Shown here piece by piece: positions 52,599 to 62,213 of a stretch of DNA of 64,000 nt. A program made the translations under genes and the position numbers. Each line of letters opens with the position of its first letter. Within the stretch, counting starts at the first letter, position 1. Under the pieces are notes generated by a model. The model saw only the letters and a list, made by a program, of their open reading frames with translations. It was not told where the DNA came from and did no database searches. The DNA is from Lachnospiraceae bacterium (GTDB taxonomy: Bacteria; Bacillota; Clostridia; Lachnospirales; Lachnospiraceae): positions 186,001-250,000 of the forward strand of contig QXXL01000004.1 of assembly GCA_009911505.1 (NCBI GenBank), in the 5' to 3' direction.

Positions 52599-55500
52599 TT
52601 ACTTTGCTGCTACTACAGCTTTTTTACTCATACCTTCTTTTTTCATCTTATTAAGCAGCGCTGTAGACTGTTTTTTGCTCATTTTCTTCGGCACAGTTAC
52701 TTTAACGCTAGAAGCCGTCTTAGCAAATGCAGATTTCTTAATATTCTTTAATACAACGCCTTTTACAATAACACTCTTAAGCTTGCCGCAATTTTTAAAC
52801 GCATTTTTGCCAACTGTCGTTACGTTTTTGCCGATAGTTACTTTTGTCAGGCTGCTGTAGCCGCTAAACGCTTTGTTGCCAACTTCAACTACTTTGCAGC
52901 TTACGCCATTAATCTCAACGGTTGCTTTAATTGTTACGTTCTTCTGTTTCTTGTCTTCTCCCTTAACGGCTATAGCTGTCTTTTTCTCTGCATCCAAAAC
53001 CTTATACTGGATCTTGCCTACTGTCCTTGTAGCCCCTGCTTTTAACGGCTCATCTGCTAACGCTGCCTGTGCATTTTTCAATGCTGCTGCCAATGTATGT
53101 AAGCTTGCTGCGTCTGCTGTTTCTACCGCTGTGTTTGCTGCGGCATATGCGTCCGTAAACGCTTTCCATGTCTCAGCCGAAAACCTTCCCTGTCCAGCTG
53201 CATAAACAGGCTCTGCCGCTGCAAGTACTTCGTTTATCGCTTTCTTTGCTGCTTCAAGCTCTGCTGCTTTCGTCACCAATGCGGCTTTTGCCACTGTCAG
53301 GTCATTGTATGCTTTGGTATAATCATCCATCACTGCATTAGCAGATTCCAGAAGGGCTGCTGCACTGTCATAAACTGCTTTCAGCTTATTCCAGCTGTCT
53401 GCCGTATAATCATCGGCTTTCAAAGCAGAAATTTCACTTACTAAGTCTTCAAGGGCTTTCTTGTCACGGAGCACCAGGTTAGCTACCGCGTCTTTTATTG
53501 CCTTCTCATAATCTCCAATCTTATCTGCGGTTGCTGTCGCCCCCAGTTTCTTTGCTTTTTCCAAAGCGTCTGTTACTGCCCTCCAGCTAACAGATGTATA
53601 CCTGTCTTTGTTTGGCACATAATTCTGCTCTACGTCTGCAATTGCACTTTCTAAAGCATTTTTCTGTTCATCTGTAGGCCGTTTACTCGTTACTGTAAAT
53701 GTCGCTGTCGCTGTTTTTGTCTGCCTGCCTAACGTTGCTGTCATACGCACCTGTACGCTGCCTGCCTGCGTAAGTTTTAACTCATTGCCTGACAATGTAG
53801 CGCCTGCCGGATTTCCTACCAAGGCATATTTTATATCTACCGCCGTAGACGGATGTACCTGGCATTCATTCGTGTACTTGCTGTCACCGCTTAAAACGAT
53901 TGTCCTTTCAGCGCTCATTCCCATCGAAACGCTTGCATCCGTAAATCCGGTAATATCAAACAATTCGCATTCACAATTCTCCGCTGCCAACTTTAAGCCT
54001 GCCATTGCGTTCTTTAATCCATTTAATTTTGCTGTGTACTCTTCTGCATTAAGTCCAGGTGTACCATTTGCAACACTTGCCGCATTATATGCTTTTAAAT
54101 ACTGCTCCCAGGACGCTGCAGTATATTTGCGTGCGCCATTTTCACCCTTATTTGTCCAGCCAATTGCTTTGAGCTCTTCTGAATTCAGGTATTTTGAAAG
54201 GGTTACCTTCGGGAATTCTTCTCCCTTAAACGTATAACTGATTGTCATTTCATCGCCGGAAGCCACAACCTTTACATCCTTTGATGGAAGTACGGACGAT
54301 GTACCTGTCCTTACAATTGCAGTTGCATTCTCTTTAAATTCATAATTTTCATCTGCCTTAAGAACAACCTGAACCGTATAATCTTTATATCTTTCAAAAG
54401 AATTTGCTGCCGGAATCCAAGTTGTACTTTCTACCGTGTACCCACGCTGCTGATCTGCCGCCTTGGCATTCAATTCAAAACTCTTTTCCTGCCCTTCTAA
54501 TGCGGTTTTGAACATCTCCATAACATCTTCTGCCATATCTTCTTCTCCGATTGTGTATTCCGGAACCTGATCTCCGATATACATGCTGATGTCCCTTAAC
54601 TTGCCTCCAAACTCCTGGCCTGCCTTTGTAGCGTTATAGAAAATACCGAAAACGCTGTTTACAGATTCCTTAAGCTGCCCTGTCCTTCCAGCATGGCTTG
54701 ACGGGATCGTCCCTTCTACGCCATCCAGATAGAGTTCAAAAGTTTCTCCATTAAAGATACCTACCACATCGTGCCATTCATCATACCATCCTTCATCAGC
54801 AGGAATTGGGCAGTCTACCTCAAGCCAGCTCCCTGTCGTATTACCAAATAATAAAATTTTAGAGCTGTCTATCTGAAGCCCGTACTGTTCATCCAGCTTT
54901 CCGATAATAGACTGTGTACTGCTTACCGGGTCTGTCTTCATCTCAAAGTGCATTAAGAATTTGGTATCGCCGGTTATATTAAAGATGGAGTTCCTGTCAT
55001 TAGGAGCTGTAATTTTCCCTGTAATACCGCCTTCTTCATCAAATTCCAGCCACTCAATATCTACATCTGCATTTGTGTCAAGTGTCTCGCCTGTCAATTC
55101 TGCATCTGCAGGAGCTTCCCCTACTACAGGGGCTTTTACCGTCACATCTGGAGTAGCTGTAATCGGCCTTACATCGCTAGTCCTTACTAACCTCTTGTAA
55201 GTATCCTCCAGCGCTTCCTTTGCCGCCTTAATTTCTTCTACGGTTACATTCGATAAATCGGTCATCTCCGCTAAGCTTCTTGCTTTTTCGTAAGCAGCTT
55301 CAAAGCGTTTATAAGATGCAGTTGTATAAATTTGCCCGTCATCAGATGCATTTTCTGATTCAATGATGCGCTGCATAGCCGGGGTAATTGCACCTACCAG
55401 TTCGTCCATTGCCTCTTCGGGGGTTTCATCTTCCACTGTCCTTCTGATTACGCCAAATTCCGCACCGCTGATAAACATATCATTCTGTGTATTAGACTGG

Positions 55501-57968
55501 GCGCCCGTTGCCTTAGCTGTAATTTTAATCCCTGTTACGTTTCTTTCTTTTGCCTTGAAAACAATCTCTTTGGCGTTCTGGTCATATGGCCAGTTCCCAT
55601 TGGCAAATGCATCTGTTTCAACCTTTCTCCAGGTAACGCCTTCTGCCTTAAATATATCAAGCGCTTCACTATTTTTAGCCGCCGCACTTGCCTGATCTGT
55701 AACATCCCCAACTGACGGCATACCTGCCAGTTCGTCTGACGTAACATAAACATCACAATTCAAAATCGTACCATTAACATGTACGCCTTGTGTCTGCCTT
55801 GGAACATAGGTAAGCTTATCTACTGATGTTGCTTTCTGCATAGCAATATAATAGCTGCTGTTCTCCCCGCTCGCAATATTTACATCCTGCGGATTGTAAT
55901 TGGAATGCCAGTAGGTATTTGCATTGCCGTCTACAGCATATTTCGCCCAGCCGTTTGCACCACTGTTTTCCCCTGTCATTTCCTGGCTCTCTGCAGCGCC
56001 CATTTTGATAGCTTCGTTAACAAATTCTGGTTCTGGAGCAGCTTCTTTGCCAAAAACACCAAATTCCGCGCCGCTGATGAACTTATCTACATTTTGCGAA
56101 TACGCCGAGCCCGTTGACAGTACTTTAATCTGTATTCCAGTCACCTTTTCTTCTGTAGCGTCAAAGAGGATCGCTTTTTCCTTGTCATCAAAATTCCAGT
56201 TGCCTTCGTCAAACGTTTTAATATCTACTTTCTTCCATGTAACCCCTTCTGATGTAAATGCATCCATTGCGTCACTATTTGCTAAAGAGCTGCTGGCCGC
56301 ATCTGTAATATCTTCAAGAGAAGGCATACCTGCCAGCCTGTCTGTAGTGACATAAACCTCACACTTTAAGATTGTGCCGTTTACATCCCCGCTGCCGCGC
56401 CTTGGCAAATATGTAATCTTGTCAACAGATGTAGCTTTTTTCAATGCAATATAATAACTATTATTTACATTGTTTGCAATCTGGACATCATTGCCGCCGT
56501 TATAGCGTGTATGCCAGTAAGTATTTTCATCGCCGTCTACGGCATATTTCGCCCAGCCGTTAGCGCCGTGGCTCTCGCCCGTCATTTCCTGGCTGCCTGC
56601 AGCTCCCATTTTGATATCGGCTTTTACATATGTCGGCTCTGGTTCAACCGGACCTGGATCCTCAGAATCATTAATTGCCTTAACGCCAAATTCCCTGCCA
56701 CTGATAAACTGCTTTGGACTTTGGGTGGTTACTGATTCTTTTACAGTAACCTTAATCCCTGTTACATCCTCTTCGGTAGCGGGAAACGCAAACTCTTTTT
56801 CTTGATCGTTATCTTCCCAGCTTGCTTCGCCAACTTTTTTCCAATTGACACCCTCTGCCTTAAAGATACCCAAAGCAGTACTGTTCATGGATGACGCGTT
56901 ATCCGCATTGCTAATGTCTGATGTTAAAGGCATGCCTGCCAGGGTATCCGTTGTAACATAAATCTCACATCTTAAAATTGTACCGTTCACACCGGAAGCC
57001 CTATTATTCCTTGGAAGGTAAGTAAGCTTATCCACAGAGGACGGCTTCTTCAATGCAATAAAGAAGCTGTTATCTGTATTGCTTTCCATATTAACGGTAT
57101 TTGCGGCTTTCCATTCTGTATGCCAGAAGGTAGATGCATTTCCATCCACGGCATATTTTGCCCATCCGTTAGCGCCTTCGTTTTCGCCTGTCAGCTCCTG
57201 GCTCTCAGCAGCCCCCATCTGAATCTCCACATCCTTATAAACCGGCGGGACTTCAGCTTTTACGCCAAATTCAGCACCGCTGATAAATTTATTGGTGTTT
57301 TGAGCAGATGTTCCGCCAGCAGCAGTTACTGTAATCTTAATACCTGTAACATTTTCCTCTGCAGCGTCAAATAAAATCTCCTTTGCCTGACTGTCAAACG
57401 CCCAGTTACCTTCATCAAAAGTAGTTATCGCAACTTCTTTCCAAGTAACGTCTTCTGCTGTAAATAATTCAACAGCCTCACTATTCTTCGTCCCGGCGCT
57501 TGCCGAATCCGTGATATCCTGTAAGGACGGCATTCCTTCCAGGGCATCTGTTGTAACAGAAACCGTACAGTTGAGTATTGTGCCATTTACATCTGTTTGT
57601 GTATCCTGCCTTGGAAGATATGTAATTTTATCGACAGAAGATGCCTCCTGCAGTGCAATAAAATAGCTGTTATTCGTCCCGTCCGCCATATTGACATTCG
57701 TTCCGCCTTCTACGTTTTGCCACGCTGTATGCCAAAAAGTATTGGTATTCCCATCCACAGCATGCATTGCCCACCCATTGACGCCATTCGCATTACACTC
57801 GCCTGTCAGCTCCTGGCTCTCTGCGGCGCCCATCTTAATCGGGACGTCCACATAGTCCGTACTATCTTCGGCCGCACGCGCCTCTACATTCCCAAGCCAT
57901 GGCGCCGGAACGCTGGTAACTAACAACGCTGCTGCCATGGCCCCTGCTAAAAATTGTTTCAGTTTCAT
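52599..57968 (-). CDS. Giant secreted glycan-binding/adhesin-like protein with four discoidin-type repeats
   Basis: 1789 residues; GAAAGGAG precedes ATG 57968. Signal peptide about 1-32 (LAGAMAAALLVTSVPAPWLG...AR). Four consecutive repeats of about 190-200 residues span roughly 38-845, each starting MGAA.SQE(L/M)TGE, then GWA..AVDG...(T/S).(F/Y)WH, and ending FISG.EFGV. These look like discoidin/CBM32-type sugar-binding modules. FIVAR-like helices (about 850-945), a laminin-G-like domain (about 965-1140), Ig-like and further FIVAR modules (about 1150-1660) and a C-terminal leucine-rich BspA-type segment (about 1690-1740, AFSGYSSLTKVTIGKNV) follow. No glycosidase active site was found, so a binding or adhesin role is inferred. 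It is monocistronic. Confidence 0.8.
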   Translation of the reverse strand: MKLKQFLAGAMAAALLVTSVPAPWLGNVEARAAEDSTDYVDVPIKMGAAESQELTGECNANGVNGWAMHAVDGNTNTFWHTAWQNVEGGTNVNMADGTNNSYFIALQEASSVDKITYLPRQDTQTDVNGTILNCTVSVTTDALEGMPSLQDITDSASAGTKNSEAVELFTAEDVTWKEVAITTFDEGNWAFDSQAKEILFDAAEENVTGIKITVTAAGGTSAQNTNKFISGAEFGVKAEVPPVYKDVEIQMGAAESQELTGENEGANGWAKYAVDGNASTFWHTEWKAANTVNMESNTDNSFFIALKKPSSVDKLTYLPRNNRASGVNGTILRCEIYVTTDTLAGMPLTSDISNADNASSMNSTALGIFKAEGVNWKKVGEASWEDNDQEKEFAFPATEEDVTGIKVTVKESVTTQSPKQFISGREFGVKAINDSEDPGPVEPEPTYVKADIKMGAAGSQEMTGESHGANGWAKYAVDGDENTYWHTRYNGGNDVQIANNVNNSYYIALKKATSVDKITYLPRRGSGDVNGTILKCEVYVTTDRLAGMPSLEDITDAASSSLANSDAMDAFTSEGVTWKKVDIKTFDEGNWNFDDKEKAILFDATEEKVTGIQIKVLSTGSAYSQNVDKFISGAEFGVFGKEAAPEPEFVNEAIKMGAAESQEMTGENSGANGWAKYAVDGNANTYWHSNYNPQDVNIASGENSSYYIAMQKATSVDKLTYVPRQTQGVHVNGTILNCDVYVTSDELAGMPSVGDVTDQASAAAKNSEALDIFKAEGVTWRKVETDAFANGNWPYDQNAKEIVFKAKERNVTGIKITAKATGAQSNTQNDMFISGAEFGVIRRTVEDETPEEAMDELVGAITPAMQRIIESENASDDGQIYTTASYKRFEAAYEKARSLAEMTDLSNVTVEEIKAAKEALEDTYKRLVRTSDVRPITATPDVTVKAPVVGEAPADAELTGETLDTNADVDIEWLEFDEEGGITGKITAPNDRNSIFNITGDTKFLMHFEMKTDPVSSTQSIIGKLDEQYGLQIDSSKILLFGNTTGSWLEVDCPIPADEGWYDEWHDVVGIFNGETFELYLDGVEGTIPSSHAGRTGQLKESVNSVFGIFYNATKAGQEFGGKLRDISMYIGDQVPEYTIGEEDMAEDVMEMFKTALEGQEKSFELNAKAADQQRGYTVESTTWIPAANSFERYKDYTVQVVLKADENYEFKENATAIVRTGTSSVLPSKDVKVVASGDEMTISYTFKGEEFPKVTLSKYLNSEELKAIGWTNKGENGARKYTAASWEQYLKAYNAASVANGTPGLNAEEYTAKLNGLKNAMAGLKLAAENCECELFDITGFTDASVSMGMSAERTIVLSGDSKYTNECQVHPSTAVDIKYALVGNPAGATLSGNELKLTQAGSVQVRMTATLGRQTKTATATFTVTSKRPTDEQKNALESAIADVEQNYVPNKDRYTSVSWRAVTDALEKAKKLGATATADKIGDYEKAIKDAVANLVLRDKKALEDLVSEISALKADDYTADSWNKLKAVYDSAAALLESANAVMDDYTKAYNDLTVAKAALVTKAAELEAAKKAINEVLAAAEPVYAAGQGRFSAETWKAFTDAYAAANTAVETADAASLHTLAAALKNAQAALADEPLKAGATRTVGKIQYKVLDAEKKTAIAVKGEDKKQKNVTIKATVEINGVSCKVVEVGNKAFSGYSSLTKVTIGKNVTTVGKNAFKNCGKLKSVIVKGVVLKNIKKSAFAKTASSVKVTVPKKMSKKQSTALLNKMKKEGMSKKAVVAAK
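55440..57870 (-). repeat. Four tandem ~600-base coding repeats in the adhesin-like gene
   Basis: The same coding segment (AVDG, FWH and GWA motifs) recurs with its strongest DNA identity around 55930-56010, 56530-56615, 57140-57225 and 57755-57845, a spacing close to 600-615 bases. Repeats 2-4 are most alike at the start (MGAA...GANGWAKYAVDG). Internal recombination could change copy number. Confidence 0.75.
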
Positions 57969-58065
57969 AAATAAAATCTCCTTTCATACATAATATGACC
58001 CACATAATGTACAACATATCTCATGTGAAAATGTGAAATTATATATTTTCCCCATGTCTTTTTCT

Positions 58066-58094
58066 ATTATAATATAAAAGGATTTACAATTCAA
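58066..58094 (-). promoter_or_regulatory. Promoter of the giant adhesin-like gene
   Basis: Minus-strand TTGAAT (58089-58094), 17 bases, perfect TATAAT (58066-58071). The leader of about 90 bases holds two adjacent direct repeats TTTCACAT (58025-58040 area), which might be a regulator site. Confidence 0.65.
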
Positions 58095-58127
58095 CCAAAA
58101 AACGGATCTTTTGGGAATTAATTATGT

Positions 58128-58925
58128 TCATATTGCCAAAAGTTCTGACACACCGTCCCTGTTGGCAACAAATATCGGGAAGTCCTTCCCTCCATACGGG
58201 CAGTTCCCCATTGTAATCTCCATACGGACTGCCTCTAAGGCAAGGCTTGGGTAATTATTTTCCTTGCTCAAATGCCCAAGCAATACCCCCTTACAGTTAT
58301 CGTGGAGCAGGCGCGCCAAAAGCCTGCCGCAGCTTTCATTGGAAAGGTGCCCCCTGTCCCCCATAATCCGCCGCTTTAGGTAATACGGATAAGGGCCCGC
58401 CTGCAGCATATTCACGTCATGGTTTGCTTCAAGTAATAAAAGGCTTATGCCGCTTAGCCTCTCAACCAGATGTTCCCCATAGGCGCCCAGATCCGTGATA
58501 ACACCGGCAGATTTTCCGCCGCTACGTATAATATACGCCACCGGATCTGCCGCATCATGGGAAATCCTCACGGGAAGCGCTTTAAGCCCCCCTACCGTAA
58601 ACTCCTGGTCAGGCTTTATAATATGAAACAGGCAAGGATCGATTTTACCCACCTGCGCGGTGTTTGAAATGGCCTCTACTGTGCCCCGCGTAGCATAGAT
58701 GGGCAGCCCGTAGCGCCTGGCAATTACGCCAAGGCCGCTAATATGGTCAATGTGCTCATGGGTGACCAAAACCCCTTTCATCTCGGATGTTTTGTGGCCT
58801 AAGGAATTTAGGCCCTTCTCAATCCGTTTTCCACTGATTCCGGCATCAATAAGCAGGCGGCTATCGCCTCCGCCTGCCATAATACAATTGCCGCTGCTTC
58901 CGCTGGCAATACTGCATAATTCCAT
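58128..58925 (-). CDS. MBL-fold metallo-hydrolase (YycJ/WalJ-like)
   Basis: 265 residues from ATG 58925, which has GGAGGGG five bases upstream; an in-frame GTG at 58940 lies before that site. The metallo-beta-lactamase metal motif THEHIDH (about residues 55-61) and ligands further on (ISHDAAD, ITDLGAYG, LLEANHD, LGHLSKENN) are intact. The N-terminal CSIASGSSGNC is typical of the YycJ group, which includes nuclease-like proteins linked to cell-wall or DNA metabolism. It is the last gene of the pepP-polA-coaE operon, 15 bases after coaE. It is not beside walKR here. Confidence 0.88.
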   Translation of the reverse strand: MELCSIASGSSGNCIMAGGGDSRLLIDAGISGKRIEKGLNSLGHKTSEMKGVLVTHEHIDHISGLGVIARRYGLPIYATRGTVEAISNTAQVGKIDPCLFHIIKPDQEFTVGGLKALPVRISHDAADPVAYIIRSGGKSAGVITDLGAYGEHLVERLSGISLLLLEANHDVNMLQAGPYPYYLKRRIMGDRGHLSNESCGRLLARLLHDNCKGVLLGHLSKENNYPSLALEAVRMEITMGNCPYGGKDFPIFVANRDGVSELLAI

Positions 58926-58940
58926 TTTTGTCCCCTCCAC

Positions 58941-59540
58941 TCAAAGATTTGCCTCTATTGCCTTGCGGATCTGGCAAAATGACTCCTCCAATGTCCCGTT
59001 ATTGTCAATTACAACCTGGCAGTGCCGTTGAAATTCCGTTTCAGAAAGCTGGCTTTTTAAAATCCCATCTATCTTTTGATCAGAATATCCCCGGCTCTCC
59101 TTTAACCGCTGTCTCCGCAGCTTTTGGCTGGCATAGATATACCAGAGCTCATCACAGATATCCCCGTACCCTTCCTCAATCAAAAGCGCAGCTTCCAGGA
59201 TAAAATATGCGTAACGCCCCGATCTCCTCTCATTATCCGCCAGGCGGAGCACTTCCCGCTTCACTGCCGGATGGACGATTCCATTTAAGGCGGCCCGCCT
59301 GTCTGGATTGGAAAAAATAACGGCAGCCAGCTTTTCCGGGGCAAAGCTGCCGTCCTCCCTGTATAAATCCACGCCCGCAAACGCCTTGCAGATTTGCTCA
59401 TAGCAATCTGCCCCCGGAAGCATTAGGGTATGCGCCAGCTTATCAGCCAGCACAACCTTTGCTGGAAATTCCTGTTCTATGTATTTAAGAAGCTCGGACT
59501 TGCCGGCTCCTACGCCTCCTGTAATCCCTATAAAACGCAT
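58941..59540 (-). CDS. coaE: Dephospho-CoA kinase
   Basis: 199 residues. CoaE phosphorylates the 3'-hydroxyl of dephospho-CoA, the last step of coenzyme A synthesis. The P-loop is GITGGVGAGKSELL (about residues 5-18). The substrate-binding VVLADKLAHTL and the lid IVHPAVKREV are present, with FILEAALLIEEGY, LRRQRLKES and VIDNNGTLEE following. It lies 21 bases after polA, a very common pairing in Firmicutes. Confidence 0.95.
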   Translation of the reverse strand: MRFIGITGGVGAGKSELLKYIEQEFPAKVVLADKLAHTLMLPGADCYEQICKAFAGVDLYREDGSFAPEKLAAVIFSNPDRRAALNGIVHPAVKREVLRLADNERRSGRYAYFILEAALLIEEGYGDICDELWYIYASQKLRRQRLKESRGYSDQKIDGILKSQLSETEFQRHCQVVIDNNGTLEESFCQIRKAIEANL

Positions 59541-59561
59541 TTTTCACCTGTCATAATTCGT

Positions 59562-62213
59562 TTATTTTGCTTCATACCAATTCATCCCCGTATGCATGTC
59601 TACTTCCAATGCTACCGAAAGCTCCGCCGCCTTACTCATTTCCTCCTTTAAAATCCGCTCTACATCCGAAAGCTCTTCCTTTCGGGCCTCAATCAAAAGC
59701 TCGTCATGCACCTGCAAAATCAGCTTGGATCTTAGCCCTTCTGCCAAGAGCCGCCCATGCACGCGGATCATGGCGATTTTTATAATATCCGCCGCCGTCC
59801 CCTGGATTGGCGCATTCATCGCAACGCGCTCCCCAAACGACCTCTGCATGAAATTTCCCGAAGACAGCTCTGGCACTGGACGGCGCCTGCCAAATAATGT
59901 CAGGGAATACCCCCGTTTTTTGGCGTCATCCACCAGCCCGTCCAAAAACGCCTTAATTTTGGGATAGGTTTCAAAATACCGTTCAATATAATCCGCCGCC
60001 TCTTTTTTACTAATACTCAAATCCTGGCTTAAGCCAAACGAACTAATCCCGTATACAATCCCAAAGTTAACCGCCTTTGCATTGCGCCGCTGCAAATCAG
60101 TTACCTCCTCAAACGGGACATGGAACACCTGTGACGCCGTCGTCCTGTGGATATCCTTTTCTTGCTGGTATGCTAAAATCAACTGCTCGTCCCCGGACAT
60201 ATGCGCCAGTACCCGCAGCTCGATCTGCGAATAGTCCGCATCTACAAAAATACAGCCTTCGGCAGGCAAAAATACCTTCCGGATTAGGCGCCCTAGCTCC
60301 ATACGGATTGGAATATTCTGTAAATTCGGATCCGTACTGCTAATCCGCCCAGTGGCGGTAATAGTCTGGTGGAACGTACTGTGGATCCTTTCAGTCTCGT
60401 CAATAAAATTGGCCAGCCCGTCCGCATACGTAGATTTTAGCTTAGTAAGCTGCCGATACTCTAAAATATCAGCCACAATAGGATATTCTGGGGCAAGCCT
60501 CTCAAGCACTTCCGCCGCAGTGGAGTACCCGGTTTTTGTTTTTTTGCCATATGGCATTTTCAGTTTGTCAAATAAAATAACGCCGAGCTGTTTGGGGGAA
60601 TTGATATTAAATTCCTCCCCTGCCTGCTTCCAAACAGACTGTTCCAGCTGTGTAATCCGCGCCACCAGGCTCTCCCCGTATGCTGCCAGGGCCCCTTTAT
60701 CCGCAGCTATGCCTTCCTGCTCCATATCTGCAAGTACATATACCAGAGGAAGCTCAATTTCTTCATACAACGCCTGCATCCCGGTTTCCTTTAGCCGCGC
60801 TATAAGCGGCCCCTTTGCCCGGTAAGCAGTGTAAGCCATGTAGCAGGCACACCGAAAAGCTTCTTCCTGTTTTTCCTGCATCCCGTCCGCAAGGTTTAAT
60901 TTCCCCAGCAAATCCGCCTGGGAGGGGATCATCATACCCAGATAGTTTTTGGCAATATCCTCATAGGGATATTCGTTTTGCAGCGGATTTAACAGGTAAG
61001 CCGCAATGCCGCAGTCGAACAGGTTCTTTCGTGCGGCAGCCCCCCCTTCCAAAATTCCAAAAAATTTCACCTGATCCTTTAAATCGTGTACAGACGCCAA
61101 GGCCCCGCCAAGAAGCATACCACGCAGCCTATCCTTTAAATAAGATTCCGTCAAAAAGCCCAAAACCGGAAGATACGCCGTTTTTTGTTCCCCAAAACAA
61201 ACCGCCGCCCCATAAAGCCTTCCATCTTTTACTACAGGGGCCAGTCCGAAAAAGCCGCTTTCCTCTGCTTCTTTTAACCATGCTTCTGCTTGGGCAAACT
61301 CCTCAATCCTGCAAAAATATTCCTCCGCCCCGCTTTTTTGGGTATCCAGCTCAAAGCGGCTTAGCATATTTTTAAATTCCAGCTCTTTGCACAAAAGATA
61401 TGCTTCTTCCGTGTAAAAATCCTGTATCTTCGCTTCCTGCAGCTCATACGAAATCCTGGCATTTACATCAATGGACGCCAGAGTCTTAGAAAGCTGCGCC
61501 AGCTCATAATATTCTTTTAAATTCTCCTTAGCGCGTTTTGGCTTGATCTCCTCAAGGTGATCATAGGCGTTTTCTATGCTGCCGTATGCCACAATCAAAT
61601 TTGTCGCCGTCTTTTCCCCAATGCCTGGCACACCGGGAATATTGTCAGATGCGTCGCCCATTAGAGCCTTTACATCAATAAACTGTTCCGGTGTTACCTG
61701 ATAGCGCTCCAAAACATCCGCTGCGTAATAATCTTCAATTTCGGTCCCAGTGCGTTTGGTCTTAGGGATGCGGATTTTGACACGTTCTGTCGCAAGCTGC
61801 AATAAATCCCTGTCGCCAGATACGACAGATACAGATAAGCCCGCTTCCTGGGCCATCCTTGAGATCGTCCCTAAAATATCATCCGCCTCATACCCTTCCT
61901 TCTCTACAATCCGTATGCCCATCGCCGTAAGCATTTTCTTTATAACCGGCACCTGCTCACGCAATTCCTCCGCCATTGGCTTTCTGGTCCCCTTATACTG
62001 TGCATACATCTTGTGCCGGAAGGTCGGCGCGTGCACGTCAAAAGCAACCGTCAAATAATCCGGCTGCTCCTCGTCCAAAATCTTAAATAATATATTCAAA
62101 AAACCATACACCGCATTGGTATGCAGGCCTGCCGCATTAGTCAGGTCAGGAATCCCATAAAACGCGCGGTTTAAAATACTGTGCCCGTCAATCAATACTA
62201 TTTTTTCACTCAT
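59562..62213 (-). CDS. polA: DNA polymerase I
   Basis: 883 residues from ATG 62213, overlapping the pepP stop by four bases; a nine-codon extension upstream is not needed. The enzyme fills gaps and removes RNA primers. The N-terminal 5'-3' exonuclease (about 1-290) shows IDGHSILNRAFYG, GYEADDILGT, SGDRDLLQL and KALMGDASDNIPGVPGIGEKT. The middle 3'-5' exonuclease-like domain (about 300-470) lacks clear catalytic acidic motifs, as in many Firmicutes, so proofreading is doubtful. The polymerase domain has DADYSQIELRVLAH (motif A), RRNAKAVNFGIVYGIS (motif B) and QVHDELLIE (motif C). Confidence 0.96.
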   Translation of the reverse strand: MSEKIVLIDGHSILNRAFYGIPDLTNAAGLHTNAVYGFLNILFKILDEEQPDYLTVAFDVHAPTFRHKMYAQYKGTRKPMAEELREQVPVIKKMLTAMGIRIVEKEGYEADDILGTISRMAQEAGLSVSVVSGDRDLLQLATERVKIRIPKTKRTGTEIEDYYAADVLERYQVTPEQFIDVKALMGDASDNIPGVPGIGEKTATNLIVAYGSIENAYDHLEEIKPKRAKENLKEYYELAQLSKTLASIDVNARISYELQEAKIQDFYTEEAYLLCKELEFKNMLSRFELDTQKSGAEEYFCRIEEFAQAEAWLKEAEESGFFGLAPVVKDGRLYGAAVCFGEQKTAYLPVLGFLTESYLKDRLRGMLLGGALASVHDLKDQVKFFGILEGGAAARKNLFDCGIAAYLLNPLQNEYPYEDIAKNYLGMMIPSQADLLGKLNLADGMQEKQEEAFRCACYMAYTAYRAKGPLIARLKETGMQALYEEIELPLVYVLADMEQEGIAADKGALAAYGESLVARITQLEQSVWKQAGEEFNINSPKQLGVILFDKLKMPYGKKTKTGYSTAAEVLERLAPEYPIVADILEYRQLTKLKSTYADGLANFIDETERIHSTFHQTITATGRISSTDPNLQNIPIRMELGRLIRKVFLPAEGCIFVDADYSQIELRVLAHMSGDEQLILAYQQEKDIHRTTASQVFHVPFEEVTDLQRRNAKAVNFGIVYGISSFGLSQDLSISKKEAADYIERYFETYPKIKAFLDGLVDDAKKRGYSLTLFGRRRPVPELSSGNFMQRSFGERVAMNAPIQGTAADIIKIAMIRVHGRLLAEGLRSKLILQVHDELLIEARKEELSDVERILKEEMSKAAELSVALEVDMHTGMNWYEAK

